A stretch of DNA of 64,000 nucleotides from JBHENC01 sp051000345 (GCA_051000345.1 JBPCOJ010000038.1:1-64000), one strand, 5' to 3'. Positions 25,984 to 35,267 are shown, counted from the stretch's first letter. Translations and numbers: made by a program. Notes: generated from the sequence alone by a model not told the origin.

Positions 25984-26610
25984 ATGTCAACACAACCGAA
26001 ACAACCTTACACGCTTGAAGAGTATTTCGCGCTCGAACTTGCAAACAACGAGAAGTATGAGTTCTGGAACGGCGAAGTTTTTTGCATGAGCGGCGCGAGT
26101 CTGGCGCACAACCAGATTGCAATCAATATGGGAACAGAGGCTCGAATGCAACTGCGCGAACGAGGATGCCAAGTGTTTCCGTCAGATTTGCGCGTTAAAG
26201 TTCCGGCCTATCTGCCTTATCGCTATCCAGATTTAACTGCAATGTGTGAACAACCAGTGATTGAAAAGCTCGGCGGGCTGGAGATGCTGGTTAATCCCGC
26301 CTTGATCGTTGAAATTCTTTCGCCGTCAACCGAAGCTTTTGATAGAGGCGACAAATTCACTTATTACAAATCAATCCATAGCTTCAGCGAGTATCTTTTA
26401 ATCGCGCAGCATCGCCCGCATGTCTCACAGTTTATCAAGGGAGAAAGAGGTGTGTGGACGTTCAGGGAGTTCAACGATTTGGCGGAGATGGTGCAGTGCG
26501 CTGCTGTGCCATGCACGCTGGCTTTGAGTGAAATTTACCGCGACGTGGATTTTGAAAACGCGGAGCGGGACGAATTTCAATCGAACCGCGAAAGAAGTAT
26601 TTCCGATTAA
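25984..26610 (+). CDS. Uma2-family (DUF820) putative endonuclease
   Basis: A 208-residue PD-(D/E)XK-fold protein of the Uma2 group. Residues 8-20 (YTLEEYFALE) are the usual opening; YRYPDLTAMCE near 80, LIVEILSPSTEAFDRGDKF in the 105-125 region and the KFTYYKSI lysine give the Asp-Glu-Lys active-site pattern. The ATG at 25984 has an AAGGAG ribosome site; an upstream start at 25942 lacks one. Uma2 genes are abundant and scattered in cyanobacteria and Acidobacteriota; their role is unknown. It lies between preT and preA as a later insertion. Confidence 0.8.
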   Translation: MSTQPKQPYTLEEYFALELANNEKYEFWNGEVFCMSGASLAHNQIAINMGTEARMQLRERGCQVFPSDLRVKVPAYLPYRYPDLTAMCEQPVIEKLGGLEMLVNPALIVEILSPSTEAFDRGDKFTYYKSIHSFSEYLLIAQHRPHVSQFIKGERGVWTFREFNDLAEMVQCAAVPCTLALSEIYRDVDFENAERDEFQSNRERSISD

Positions 26611-26639
26611 GCAGCGCAAAAAATGTAAGGAGCGAAAGC

Positions 26640-27908
26640 ATGGCAGACCTTAGAGTTAATTTTGCGGGCATCGAATCGCCTAATCCTTTCTGGCTGGCGA
26701 GCGCGCCGCCGACGAATATGGGTTCGATGATCGAGCGCGCGTTCGATGCCGGTTGGGGCGGCGCGGTGTGGAAAACTTTAGGCGAGCCGATTGTCAATGT
26801 TTGTTCGCGCCTTGCTTCGATAGATAACGGCGCGAATCGCATGATGGGCTTGAACAATATCGAGCTCATCACAGATCGCCCGCTCGAAGTTAATCTGCGC
26901 GAAATCAAAGAGTGCAAGCGTAAGTATCCTAAGCACGCGCTGATTATTTCCTTGATGGTGGAATCAAAGCGCGAGGCTTGGCATGAGATTGCGAAGCAGG
27001 TTGAAGACACGGGCGCGGACGGCGTCGAACTGAATTTCGGTTGCCCGCACGGAATGTCTGAACGCGGCATGGGCGCGGCGATGGGGCAAGTGCCTGAATA
27101 CACTTCGATGGTCACCCAGTGGGTCAAGGAAGCAACGCGTTTGCCTGTGATCGTCAAACTCACGCCGAACGTGACGAGCATCACGCCGCCCGCGCGCGCC
27201 GCCGTCAAAGGCCGTGCCGATGCGCTCTCGCTTATCAACACCATCAACTCCGTGATCGGCGTCGATCTGGATACTTTGATTCCCTACCCTAACGTCGGCG
27301 GGCAAGCGGCGCACGGCGGTTACTGCGGCCCGGCGGTCAAACCGATTGCCTTGAACATGGTCTCGGAACTCGCGCGCGATGCTGAAATCAACGTTCCCAT
27401 CAGCGGCATCGGCGGCATCGGAACGTGGCGCGACGCTGCGGAATTTCTTCTGCTCGGAGCGTCAACCGTGCAAGTTTGCACCGCCGTCATGCACTACTGC
27501 TATCGCATCGTCGAAGACATGATCGACGGACTTTCAAATTATCTGGACGACAAAGGCTTTGCGAGCGTCAATGAAATTATCGGCTTGAGCGTTCCGCGCG
27601 TCACGGATTGGGGCAATCTAGACCTTCACTACAAAACCGTCGCGCGCATCGACCACGACCTCTGCATTCAATGCAACCTCTGCCACATCGCCTGCGAAGA
27701 CGGCGCGCATCAATGTATTCCCTTCACCGAAATAAACGGCAAGCGTTATCCGATTGTTGACGAACCGGAATGCGTCGGCTGCAATCTCTGCTCGCTCGTG
27801 TGTCCTGTTCCCGGCTGCATCTCGATGGTGAGATTGGACGACGGCAGCGCGCCGCTCACATGGAGAGAATTATCAAACAAACAACCCGAGACGATGACGG
27901 GCAACTGA
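26640..27908 (+). CDS. preA: Dihydropyrimidine dehydrogenase catalytic subunit PreA
   Basis: Reduces uracil/thymine to the dihydropyrimidine, step one of the reductive pathway, with PreT. The 422-residue protein begins with a dihydroorotate dehydrogenase-like barrel: NPFWLASAPPTNMG near 15, NFGCPHGMSERGMGAAMGQ near 131 with the catalytic Cys-containing loop, IVKLTPNVT near 170 and GIGGIGTW near 258. The C-terminus has two 4Fe-4S motifs, CIQCNLCHIAC near 340 and CVGCNLCSLVCPVPGC near 378. A AAGGAGCG ribosome site precedes the ATG. Motifs and length match PreA/DPYD C-terminal half. Confidence 0.95.
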   Translation: MADLRVNFAGIESPNPFWLASAPPTNMGSMIERAFDAGWGGAVWKTLGEPIVNVCSRLASIDNGANRMMGLNNIELITDRPLEVNLREIKECKRKYPKHALIISLMVESKREAWHEIAKQVEDTGADGVELNFGCPHGMSERGMGAAMGQVPEYTSMVTQWVKEATRLPVIVKLTPNVTSITPPARAAVKGRADALSLINTINSVIGVDLDTLIPYPNVGGQAAHGGYCGPAVKPIALNMVSELARDAEINVPISGIGGIGTWRDAAEFLLLGASTVQVCTAVMHYCYRIVEDMIDGLSNYLDDKGFASVNEIIGLSVPRVTDWGNLDLHYKTVARIDHDLCIQCNLCHIACEDGAHQCIPFTEINGKRYPIVDEPECVGCNLCSLVCPVPGCISMVRLDDGSAPLTWRELSNKQPETMTGN

Positions 27909-27927
27909 AAGTCTCACTGCGTTAGCT

Positions 27928-29112
27928 GTGCCGAAATCTTCCAAAATACGCTTCCTCATTATAGCACTCGCGTTGCTGTGTAGCATCTTCGCGGCGTTTG
28001 TTTTGCTATGGACAATCGTGCCTGCGCCTGCGTATCGACTGTGGCTCGTCGCCGTTGCCGCAAGCGAATGGAGTTTGTGGTTCGGCGCGCTCGGATTGCT
28101 TGGAGCGGCGTTCGGCTTTGTGGCGCTTAGGATAGGCAGCCGCCCTGCGCTTGTTTTATTGCCGTTGGTCTTAGGAATGGCGGCGATGGTGTTGGGGCTG
28201 CTTCCGCCGCTGCAAGCATGGAGAGTTGCGCGGGCAAACGATGTCGAATTGTCGTTGCGGCGATATTTATTCGGAGCGGGTGAGGCACACGGCAAAGTCG
28301 AAGCGCAGACGATTACTTATGCGACGGTTGACGGGCAAAGGCTCGAACTCGATGCGTATCTTCCGGCGAGTGAAGGAACAACGCGGCGGGCGGCGATTAT
28401 CGTGGTACATGGCGGGTCTTGGAATGGCGGCGAACGAAGCGATTTTCCACAGTGGGACGAATGGCTAACCCAGCACGGTTATGTCGTGTTCGATGTGGAG
28501 TACAGGCTTGCGCCGCAGCCGAATTGGAGAACGGCGACGGGCGACATCAAATGCGCCGTCGGTTGGGTGAAGCGCAACGCTTCGCAATACAGCATTGATC
28601 CCGAACGCATCGTGCTTATGGGACGCTCGGCGGGCGGGCATCTCGCGTTGCTTGCCGCTTATGCTTCGGATGATGAAAGATTGCCGCCGTCATGCGACGC
28701 GAACGACACGAGCGTGCGCGCAGTAATCGCATTTTACGCGCCGACTGATTTGCGTTGGGCTTACGATCATCCGGCGAATCAAAGAGTGATTGACGGCCCG
28801 GCAACGCTGCGAAGCTTTCTCGGCGGCGATCCGCAAACGGCGTCGGAAGCTTTTGATGTCGCTTCGCCCGTCGCGCAAGTCCGTGCGCAAACCATCCCGA
28901 CGTTAATGTTTCATGGCGGGCGCGATCAACTCGTGCGCGAAGAGAATATGTATAGACTGGCGGAAAAACTCGATAAGGCGCATGTGCCGCACAAAGAAAT
29001 TTTCATTCCGTATGCGCAACATGGATTCGATTACAACTTCAACGGCTGGGGATCGCAGATAGCGCAACCCGTGATGCTGCGTTTTCTGCAAACCTACGTC
29101 GCGCCGAAATAA
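27928..29112 (+). CDS. Membrane-anchored alpha/beta hydrolase
   Basis: A 394-residue protein. The first 120 residues hold three to four membrane helices (IRFLIIALALLCSIFAAFVL and others). The rest is an alpha/beta hydrolase of the carboxylesterase/BD-FAE type with an oxyanion motif VVHGGSWNGG near 157, the nucleophile elbow GRSAGGH near 230, and acid/His in the MFHGGRDQLV and AQHGFDYNF regions. Substrate unknown; the enzymatic part may face the periplasm. It starts from GTG, 19 bases after preA, and converges on the nitroreductase gene. Confidence 0.8.
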   Translation: MPKSSKIRFLIIALALLCSIFAAFVLLWTIVPAPAYRLWLVAVAASEWSLWFGALGLLGAAFGFVALRIGSRPALVLLPLVLGMAAMVLGLLPPLQAWRVARANDVELSLRRYLFGAGEAHGKVEAQTITYATVDGQRLELDAYLPASEGTTRRAAIIVVHGGSWNGGERSDFPQWDEWLTQHGYVVFDVEYRLAPQPNWRTATGDIKCAVGWVKRNASQYSIDPERIVLMGRSAGGHLALLAAYASDDERLPPSCDANDTSVRAVIAFYAPTDLRWAYDHPANQRVIDGPATLRSFLGGDPQTASEAFDVASPVAQVRAQTIPTLMFHGGRDQLVREENMYRLAEKLDKAHVPHKEIFIPYAQHGFDYNFNGWGSQIAQPVMLRFLQTYVAPK

Positions 29113-29127
29113 CGTTTTGCGCGCTCA

Positions 29128-29811
29128 TCAAATTATCTGCATGATTTGGTCGAGCGGTTTGCGTTCGATGTCAGGCACTCGCACATCTTCCGCCGGATAG
29201 CCGACGGGAATCAAAACAAACGCCTTTTCGTTTTTCGGGCGATTTAGAATCTCACTCAAAAACTTCATTGGGCTTGGCGTGTGCGTGAGCGTGGCGAAAC
29301 CCATGTTGTGCAGCGCGGCGAGCAGTAGCCCGACGCTGATGCCGACGGATTCCGCAGCATAATAAGTCGGCTCGCGTTCGTTCGTTTCGGGATCGATTTC
29401 ATAATCGACGCGAAAGACAACGATCAGGTAAGGCGCGATTTCGAGAAAGGGCTTGTGCCAATCCGTGCCGAGTTGCGCAAGGCGGCGCAGCCAACGCTCT
29501 GGCATACGCCGTTCGTAACTTTCGCGTTCTTCGGCTTCGGCAGCTTCGCGTATGCGGCGTTTGATTTCCGCATCCTGCACAACAACAAAACGCCAAGGTT
29601 GCATATTCGCTCCCGATGGCGCAGTCGCGGCGGTGGCAATCGCTTGTTCGACGAGAGCGAACGGGACAGGCTCGGTTGAGAAATCGCGCACTGTGCGGCG
29701 CGATTTCATCAGTTCATAAAACTCTGCGGCTCGCTTTCTTTGCTCTGCGTCCGTAAGCCTGCGTATAAAATGCGGAATGTATTTCGGTGCGGGAAATGTG
29801 TTGTCGCTCAT
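29128..29811 (-). CDS. Nitroreductase-family flavoprotein, IYD-like
   Basis: A 227-residue FMN nitroreductase-fold enzyme. It shows FYELMKSRRTVRDFS near 31, the FMN-contacting APSGANMQPWRFVVVQD near 65, ESVGISVGLLLAALHNMGF near 160 and TLTHTPSPMKFL. The N-terminal IPHFIRR and the helical lid between residues 90 and 125 resemble iodotyrosine deiodinase-like members more than NfsA/B. It could be a reductive dehalogenase or a general nitro/quinone reductase; substrate cannot be told. It overlaps nnrD by four bases. Confidence 0.83.
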   Translation of the reverse strand: MSDNTFPAPKYIPHFIRRLTDAEQRKRAAEFYELMKSRRTVRDFSTEPVPFALVEQAIATAATAPSGANMQPWRFVVVQDAEIKRRIREAAEAEERESYERRMPERWLRRLAQLGTDWHKPFLEIAPYLIVVFRVDYEIDPETNEREPTYYAAESVGISVGLLLAALHNMGFATLTHTPSPMKFLSEILNRPKNEKAFVLIPVGYPAEDVRVPDIERKPLDQIMQII

Positions 29812-30821
29812 TTCTTAAGGCCGTTCTTGTGACCGTCGAATTCCGCCATCAATGCGGGTACTTCACTGAGCAGTTCGCGCGCGAGAAATCCCAAACGTCC
29901 CATGCGGCGCGCCAACTTGTCGCCCGCGCACCCGTGTAGATAAACGCCCCACGCGGCAGCCTGCACGGGCGCGGCACCGCGTGCGACAAGCCCTGTAATA
30001 ATTCCTGAGAGCGTGTCGCCGGAACCCGATGTGGCGAGGCCGACGTTGCCTGTCCGGTTGCAATAAGTTTCGTGCGTCGAAGGAGCGGCGATAAAAGTCT
30101 CCGCGCCTTTCAAAGCGATCACCGCGCGCAATTCCGTTGCAGCACGACGCGCAATCTTCAGCGGGTCTTGCAGAACCAATTCCTTATCTATTCCCGTCAG
30201 GCTCGCCATTTCGCCTGCGTGCGGCGTCAGCACGACTTTGCCGTGAAACTTGTGCAAGGCTTCTTGTGCACCGCCCTTCGCGCAAGCAAGCGCTGCCGCA
30301 TCTAGAATCAATGTCGGCGAGGTAAGACGCGGCAACAATGCGCGCATCATTCGCACAACAGCAGTTTCTTCAACCATGCCGGGGCCGATGAGCACAGCCT
30401 GCACACGATTAGCATGTTCGGCAACGACGGCGGCGGCGCTCGCGGCGATGTCTCCGGCCTTTGTTTCCGGCAAATGGAAAACGCGCGCTTCCGGCACTGC
30501 CGCCGCGACAAGCTGCGCGATGCTGCGGCACGTTGCTATCTGAAGCTTGCCAGCTCCTGCGCGAAGCGCGGCGGTGGCTGCGAGAATAATTGCGCCGGGC
30601 ATTTCAGTTGCGCCGCCGACGATCAGCACGCGCCCGCGCTCTTCCTTGTCGCCGCCTTTGTCGGGTTGCGGTAGCGGCCAGCCGCGCAACAGCGCGGGAG
30701 TCAAAAGAATCGGGCGCGACTGCGTCGAATCGTTTTTGTCGCCGCTGCCTTTATCGTTCCGGCGCGCGTTGTGGCGAGAATTCGTGGTTTGCTTCGTTTT
30801 ATTTCGGAGCGACTGGGACAT
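29808..30821 (-). CDS. nnrD: ADP-dependent NAD(P)H-hydrate dehydratase
   Basis: Repairs hydrated NAD(P)H using ADP. The 337-residue protein has only the dehydratase (YjeF C-terminal) domain from about residue 45: GRVLIVGGATEMPGA, AALRAGAGKLQIATCRS, LTPHAGEMASLTG near 215, and the catalytic GLATSGSGDTLSGIITGL near 285. About 40 basic, low-complexity residues precede it. I place the start at the ATG overlapping the end of the phosphatase gene by 23 bases; an upstream ATG at 30968 lies wholly inside that gene. No epimerase domain is fused, unlike in many bacteria. Confidence 0.88.
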   Translation of the reverse strand: MSQSLRNKTKQTTNSRHNARRNDKGSGDKNDSTQSRPILLTPALLRGWPLPQPDKGGDKEERGRVLIVGGATEMPGAIILAATAALRAGAGKLQIATCRSIAQLVAAAVPEARVFHLPETKAGDIAASAAAVVAEHANRVQAVLIGPGMVEETAVVRMMRALLPRLTSPTLILDAAALACAKGGAQEALHKFHGKVVLTPHAGEMASLTGIDKELVLQDPLKIARRAATELRAVIALKGAETFIAAPSTHETYCNRTGNVGLATSGSGDTLSGIITGLVARGAAPVQAAAWGVYLHGCAGDKLARRMGRLGFLARELLSEVPALMAEFDGHKNGLKK

Positions 30822-31569
30822 CTGGTTTGGTCGTGACCTCCTCGCCCGCTTCTTCGAGCGGCGCGACAAAATGAACAAGACGCAAAGCGAGTTTGCCGTG
30901 TTTGCCCAGCGTGCGATCAAATTCAAAGGAAGTAACAGAGCAGTTCGGCACGTCTGCGGCGCGATCAACCGCGAGTATTTTGTCTTCGGTCAATCGCTCG
31001 ATCAAATAGCGAAAACAATTAACGACGACTTGATGGCTGACAAGCATGACACGCTCGTTGCGGTAGTCGCGCGTGAGGGTGTCTATCACGCTGCGAAGAC
31101 GCAAAATCACGTCGCACCAGCTTTCACCTCCGGGCGGGCGATAATAAAACTTGCCCAGCAAACGCCGGAACTCCGCCTGCTCTGGATATTTTTGAGCGAT
31201 TCCGAAATTCGTCAAGCGATCCAAAATACCGAACTCTTTTTCGCGCAATCGTTCGTCCACCACAAACGAAACATCTTCGCGGTCAATGCCCGCCGAGGCC
31301 AGCACAATCTCCGCCGTTCGACGCGCGCGCAAGTAAGGCGAAACGAGCACGACGTTCGGGCGCAAGTCATCCGGCATCTGCGCGTACCAGCGCCCGAGCG
31401 CGGCGGACTGCCTTTCGCCGAGCGCGGAAAGCGGTACATCGACATCGCGCGTCGCAATATCGATCACGGCGACACCGGCAGCCTCCGCCGCGTCACGCGC
31501 GACATTGCCTGCGCTCTCGCCGTGGCGCACAGTCCACAATACTTCCGGCCATTTCTGTGTTCCACTCAT
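30799..31569 (-). CDS. Histidine phosphatase family protein
   Basis: A 256-residue phosphoglycerate-mutase-like protein. The catalytic VRHGESAGN stands near residue 13, the second block SPYLRARRTAEIVL near 77, the acid Glu in RLREKEFG near 107, and the second His in VMLVSHQVVVN near 178. Such enzymes dephosphorylate small metabolites or proteins. It overlaps the SDR gene upstream by four bases and nnrD downstream, so the three probably share a transcript. Confidence 0.87.
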   Translation of the reverse strand: MSGTQKWPEVLWTVRHGESAGNVARDAAEAAGVAVIDIATRDVDVPLSALGERQSAALGRWYAQMPDDLRPNVVLVSPYLRARRTAEIVLASAGIDREDVSFVVDERLREKEFGILDRLTNFGIAQKYPEQAEFRRLLGKFYYRPPGGESWCDVILRLRSVIDTLTRDYRNERVMLVSHQVVVNCFRYLIERLTEDKILAVDRAADVPNCSVTSFEFDRTLGKHGKLALRLVHFVAPLEEAGEEVTTKPDVPVAPK

Positions 31570-32627
31570 CGACTCGATCTCCCGCGTTTGGTTAAGCTGC
31601 TTCGCTCCAATTCATTGTTCGCGCGTGCGGCCTCGTCGCTCAAAGTTGTTAGCCATGACGGAGCGGCAAACGAATCGCTGTCTTTGCCTTGAGCGCGGCG
31701 TGTGCCGATGCCGCCCGCATCCGGCAAAAAGCGATTGACGAACCCGAGAATATCCGCTGTCAGTCCGGGAAACAAACCGTGAAAGCGCACGGCGAGTTCG
31801 GCCTGAATCGAAAGAATCACTTCCGCATCCGCGCGCTTGCAGGCTGAAACGATTTGCCGCGCCGCACGCCTCGCGCTCATAGAAGTCACGGGCAAGCTGT
31901 CGCTGATGCTGAACCAAGCGTATTCTTCGCGGTGCTTGCCTTTGAAGAAAGCATTGCGCGGGCTGCCTGTGCGCATCAGTCCGGGGCAGACAGTCGTGAC
32001 GGCGATGTTGTCCTTCGCAAGTTCCGCGCGCAAGCCTTCGCTCAAGCCGACGAGCGCGAATTTGCTGGCGCTGTACGGCAACAAATGCGGCACGCTGATT
32101 TTGCCGCCGACGGAAGAAATGTTCACGATGCGCCCATCGCGGCGGCGACGCATTTCCGGCAGCACGGCGAGCGTCGTGTAAAGCGGCGCCCAAAAATGCG
32201 TGCGCATCGCTTCGTCGTAATCTCCGAGGGTCATCACTTCCATCGGCCCGACCTGTATCACGCCTGCGTTATTGACAAGTACATCAAGTCTTCCAAAGCG
32301 GTCACGCACCGTTTCGACCAAGTGGCTAACCTGCGCTTTATCCGTCACATCACACAGCACGGCCAGCACATCCGCGCCGCGTGCGGCTAAATCTGCGCGC
32401 GCGCGTTCAAGCTCTGCACTGTTTCTCGCGCAGATGGCGATGCGCGCTCCTTCACGCGCAAACTCGCGCGCCATCACAAGACCCAAACCACGCGAGCCGC
32501 CCGTGATAAGCACAGTCTTGCCGCGCAGATCATATTCGCGCCAGCGGCGCAACACGGCGCGCCCTGCGACAAAAGCGCCTACGCCTGCCGCCGCAATCAG
32601 CAATCCGTTTTGATTCTTTTCATTCAT
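31566..32627 (-). CDS. Membrane-anchored short-chain dehydrogenase
   Basis: A 353-residue SDR-type oxidoreductase. A hydrophobic N-terminal helix (GLLIAAAGVGAFVAGRAVL) anchors it to the membrane; the Rossmann motif TGGSRGLGLVMAREF follows near 40, then NNAGVIQVG near 115, the catalytic Ser in NISSVGG and the Tyr-Lys pair YSASKFAL near 185. A C-terminal extension beyond residue 280 is longer than in classical SDRs. The ATG at 32627 has an AGGGGAAG ribosome site and is preferred to one 13 codons upstream. Substrate unknown. Confidence 0.87.
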   Translation of the reverse strand: MNEKNQNGLLIAAAGVGAFVAGRAVLRRWREYDLRGKTVLITGGSRGLGLVMAREFAREGARIAICARNSAELERARADLAARGADVLAVLCDVTDKAQVSHLVETVRDRFGRLDVLVNNAGVIQVGPMEVMTLGDYDEAMRTHFWAPLYTTLAVLPEMRRRRDGRIVNISSVGGKISVPHLLPYSASKFALVGLSEGLRAELAKDNIAVTTVCPGLMRTGSPRNAFFKGKHREEYAWFSISDSLPVTSMSARRAARQIVSACKRADAEVILSIQAELAVRFHGLFPGLTADILGFVNRFLPDAGGIGTRRAQGKDSDSFAAPSWLTTLSDEAARANNELERSSLTKRGRSSR

Positions 32628-32685
32628 GCGCCGCTTCCCCTCGAACTTTGCTTCCTTAAATATCAAAGCCCTGAATTTTCAAGCT

Positions 32686-33462
32686 CTATATTTTCAAATC
32701 GAACTCCGCGACAACCGGCGTGTGATCCGACGGGCGTTCCCACGCGCGCGGCGTTGTGTCTATCCACGTTTCGACGGAACGCTTTGCCAACGCCTCCGAA
32801 ACCCAGATATGATCGATGCGCATCCCTGCGTTGCGGCGAAACGATCCTTGACGATAATCCCACCAAGAGAAATGTCCGCCCTCGCTTGTGTGCAAACGAA
32901 AGGCATCCTCGAAGCCCCATGTTTTGATTGTTCGGAGCGCGTCATGTTCTGGCGCGCTGAAAAGAATGCGCCCGCGCCAGAGTTCCGGGTCATGCACGTC
33001 CTCATCTTCCGGCGCGACATTGAAATCTCCGCACAACAAAACAAGCTCATTTTTATCGCACTCTTCATCAAAGAAACGTCGCAGGCGCTCTATCCATCCG
33101 AGCTTGAAACGATATTTATCCGAGCCGACTGTTTGCCCGTTCGGAATATAAACATTGACCACGCGCACGTCCTCGATTGTCGCGGCAATGAGCCGCTTAT
33201 GCGCCGCCGCATCGTCTTCGGAAAAGCCGCGCTGCACATTCGTCGCTTCAAAACGCGAAAGAATCGCCACGCCGTTATACGTCGGTTGACCGAAGATTTC
33301 CGCTTTGTAGCCGAGTTCGGCAAATTCGCTTACCGGAAATTTCGCGTCGATGCACTTCGTTTCCTGCAAGCACAGCACGTCAGGCCGCGACTCTTCGAGC
33401 CATTTTAAGACAAGCGGCAAACGCGCCAGCACAGAATTAACATTCCATGTCGCTATCTTCAA
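32686..33462 (-). CDS. xth: Exodeoxyribonuclease III
   Basis: A 258-residue apurinic endonuclease/3' exonuclease. Motifs run MKIATWNVNSVLARL at the start, LCLQETKC near 32 with the metal-binding Glu, VRVVNVYIPNGQTVGS near 95, LCGDFNVAPEDEDVHD near 143, and WWDYRQGSFRRNAGMRIDHIW with SDHTPVVAEF at the end. All catalytic residues of the EEP nuclease fold are present. Length matches XthA. It stands alone on the minus strand, with a short gap to either neighbour. Confidence 0.94.
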   Translation of the reverse strand: MKIATWNVNSVLARLPLVLKWLEESRPDVLCLQETKCIDAKFPVSEFAELGYKAEIFGQPTYNGVAILSRFEATNVQRGFSEDDAAAHKRLIAATIEDVRVVNVYIPNGQTVGSDKYRFKLGWIERLRRFFDEECDKNELVLLCGDFNVAPEDEDVHDPELWRGRILFSAPEHDALRTIKTWGFEDAFRLHTSEGGHFSWWDYRQGSFRRNAGMRIDHIWVSEALAKRSVETWIDTTPRAWERPSDHTPVVAEFDLKI

Positions 33463-33516
33463 AATATCTCCATTCAGAAAAGTTTTTCATCTGCCGCTCG
33501 AACACATCGACAACTC

Positions 33517-34713
33517 TTAAAGCGAGCTTATTAATGCGGCGAGCAACGCGATGCGGCGCGGAATGTCGCTGGCGATAATGTGTTCATGTTCGGCGTGCGC
33601 TCCGTCGCCCGCGATTCCCAATCCATCGAGCACGGCGACTCCCATTGCCGCCGCGAAATTTCCGTCGGAAGCGCCGCCGACCTGCGCTTCCCCTAATTCA
33701 AAGTCGAGTCGCGCGGCGATGAAGCGCGCGTGTTCATAAAGCGCCATTACTTTACCATTACGCTCAAGCGGCGGGCGATTAATGCCGCCATCAATACTGA
33801 TCCGCACTCGTTCATCGAAGGCGCGCAAACCGAAGAGTTCCTTTTCGATGAGGTGCGCTTCCTTCATTGTGCTGAAACGCACGTCGATTTCGGCGCGGGC
33901 TTCGGCAGCAATTACATTAGCATTTGTGCCGCCATGCACGACGCCGACGTTGACGTTGATGCCTGCGCTCAAATCATTCAACGCATGAAGCCTTTCGATT
34001 TGTCTGGCCATTTCTAATACTGCGCTCGCGCCCTTCTCCGGCTCAAGCCCTGCATGTGCAGCCCGTCCATTCACGGTCAAAGTGAAAAGCCCCGTTCCCT
34101 TGCGGGCTGTTTTCGCACGTCCGCCCGCTGCCGAAGGCTCTAGCACCAGCACGCTTTCAGCGCGGCGCGATTCTTCTTCGACAAGGGCGCGTCCCGTAAA
34201 GCTTCCGGCTTCTTCATCGCATGTCAGCAACAAAACTACCGGACGTTGCGGGATTATCTTCAACGCCACACACGCGCGCAAGGCTTCGACGGCAAGCGCG
34301 CAATTAGCTTTCATGTCGAAGATGCCCGGCGCATATACGCTCTCCATCTCTTCACGATAGGGACGCTCTGGCAGCGTGCCGCGCGGATATACAGTATCCG
34401 TATGGCCTAGCAGTAAAATGCGCCGCGCATCCTTGTTCGTATCGAAAATATTCGCGCGCAAATGTTCGCCGTAACCCGGAATCGCAATGCGTTCTACTCG
34501 CACATTTGCGTCAAGCGCATTCAGAGCATCGGCGAGCAAGGAAAACACAGCGAGGCTTCCCTCTTCATCACCGGATGGTGATTCCGTTTCAACGAGCGCG
34601 CGCGTCAGCTTCAACAATTCTGCGGCGCGCCCGTTCGCATATTCGAGCAAGCTTGCCGCCGTCTCTCTCGATACATCAAGCATAGAATTCATGTCCCGAA
34701 AACGAAAAAGCAT
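33517..34713 (-). CDS. M20-family metallopeptidase, glutamate carboxypeptidase-like
   Basis: A 398-residue dizinc peptidase. Residues 40-55 hold ALVETESPSGDEEGS, GHTDTVYPRGTLP near 100 gives the first zinc His-x-Asp, TCDEEAGSFTGRAL near 160 the catalytic Glu pair, and HAGLEPEKGASAVLE the dimerisation domain start. The 'GHTDTVYPRGT' style is that of carboxypeptidase G2-like enzymes cleaving C-terminal glutamate. Several start codons are possible; ATG at 34692 would remove seven residues. It lies downstream of, and outside, the SUF operon terminator. Confidence 0.87.
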   Translation of the reverse strand: MLFRFRDMNSMLDVSRETAASLLEYANGRAAELLKLTRALVETESPSGDEEGSLAVFSLLADALNALDANVRVERIAIPGYGEHLRANIFDTNKDARRILLLGHTDTVYPRGTLPERPYREEMESVYAPGIFDMKANCALAVEALRACVALKIIPQRPVVLLLTCDEEAGSFTGRALVEEESRRAESVLVLEPSAAGGRAKTARKGTGLFTLTVNGRAAHAGLEPEKGASAVLEMARQIERLHALNDLSAGINVNVGVVHGGTNANVIAAEARAEIDVRFSTMKEAHLIEKELFGLRAFDERVRISIDGGINRPPLERNGKVMALYEHARFIAARLDFELGEAQVGGASDGNFAAAMGVAVLDGLGIAGDGAHAEHEHIIASDIPRRIALLAALISSL

Positions 34714-34744
34714 TATGCCTTTTGCACGGCTGTTTTGTCAGCCA

Positions 34745-34778
34745 AAGAAAAAGACGACTCACATTAAATGAGTCGTCT
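34745..34778 (-). terminator. Intrinsic terminator of the SUF operon
   Basis: A perfect 10-base-pair stem, AGACGACTCA (34752-34761) with TGAGTCGTCT (34769-34778), encloses a seven-base loop. Read on the minus strand it is followed by TTTTCTTT. It lies about 35 bases beyond the sufU stop, so it closes the transcript that begins ahead of the rrf2 gene. Confidence 0.82.
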
Positions 34779-34813
34779 ATACAAATACAAAGCGCGTATG
34801 GAATCGTCGGCGC

Positions 34814-35263
34814 TTATTCAGTCGAAGCTATTTCTTCGCCCTTCAGCGCGGCATTCATTGTATGCCAAGAAAGACTCGCGCACTTAACGCGCGCCGGAAA
34901 ATCGCGCACGCCCGCGAAGATCGTCAACCGTCCAAGATGATGCGGCGTCGCTTGTTCATCTAACTCTCCCGTCACCATGCCGTGAAATTCGTGAAAAAGT
35001 GTTTCGGCTTCTTCCCTCGTTTTGCCCTTCACACTCTGCGTCATCATGCTCGCCGCCGCCTTCGAGATAGCGCAGCCCGAACCCTCGAAGCTCACATCCT
35101 TGACAACATCATTTTCGAGTTCGAGGTAAACCGTCAATTGATCGCCGCATAAAGGATTATGTCCGTCTGCGCTGCGATTAGCCGTCTCCATCTTACGAAA
35201 ATTGCGCGGCTTTTTGTTGTGGTCGAGAATGACTTGCTGGTATAGCTCGCTTAGTTCGGACAT
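34814..35263 (-). CDS. sufU: SufU-type Fe-S scaffold/sulfur transfer protein
   Basis: A 149-residue NifU-N-fold protein that takes sulfur from SufS. It has the zinc/Cys sites ADGHNPLCGDQLTVYLE near 40 and GSGCAISKAAASMMTQ near 65, and a third Cys in RVKCASLSWHTM near 127; the 18-20 residue insertion between the second and third Cys typical of SufU (KGKTREEAETLFHEF) is present. Last gene of the SUF operon, ahead of a strong terminator. Confidence 0.92.
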   Translation of the reverse strand: MSELSELYQQVILDHNKKPRNFRKMETANRSADGHNPLCGDQLTVYLELENDVVKDVSFEGSGCAISKAAASMMTQSVKGKTREEAETLFHEFHGMVTGELDEQATPHHLGRLTIFAGVRDFPARVKCASLSWHTMNAALKGEEIASTE

Positions 35264-35267
35264 ATTC

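Noticed and set aside
30547..31692. A 381-codon open frame on the plus strand
   Set aside because: It lies opposite nnrD and the histidine phosphatase, whose motifs are complete; long antisense frames are common in this G+C-rich codon use, and it shows no domain.
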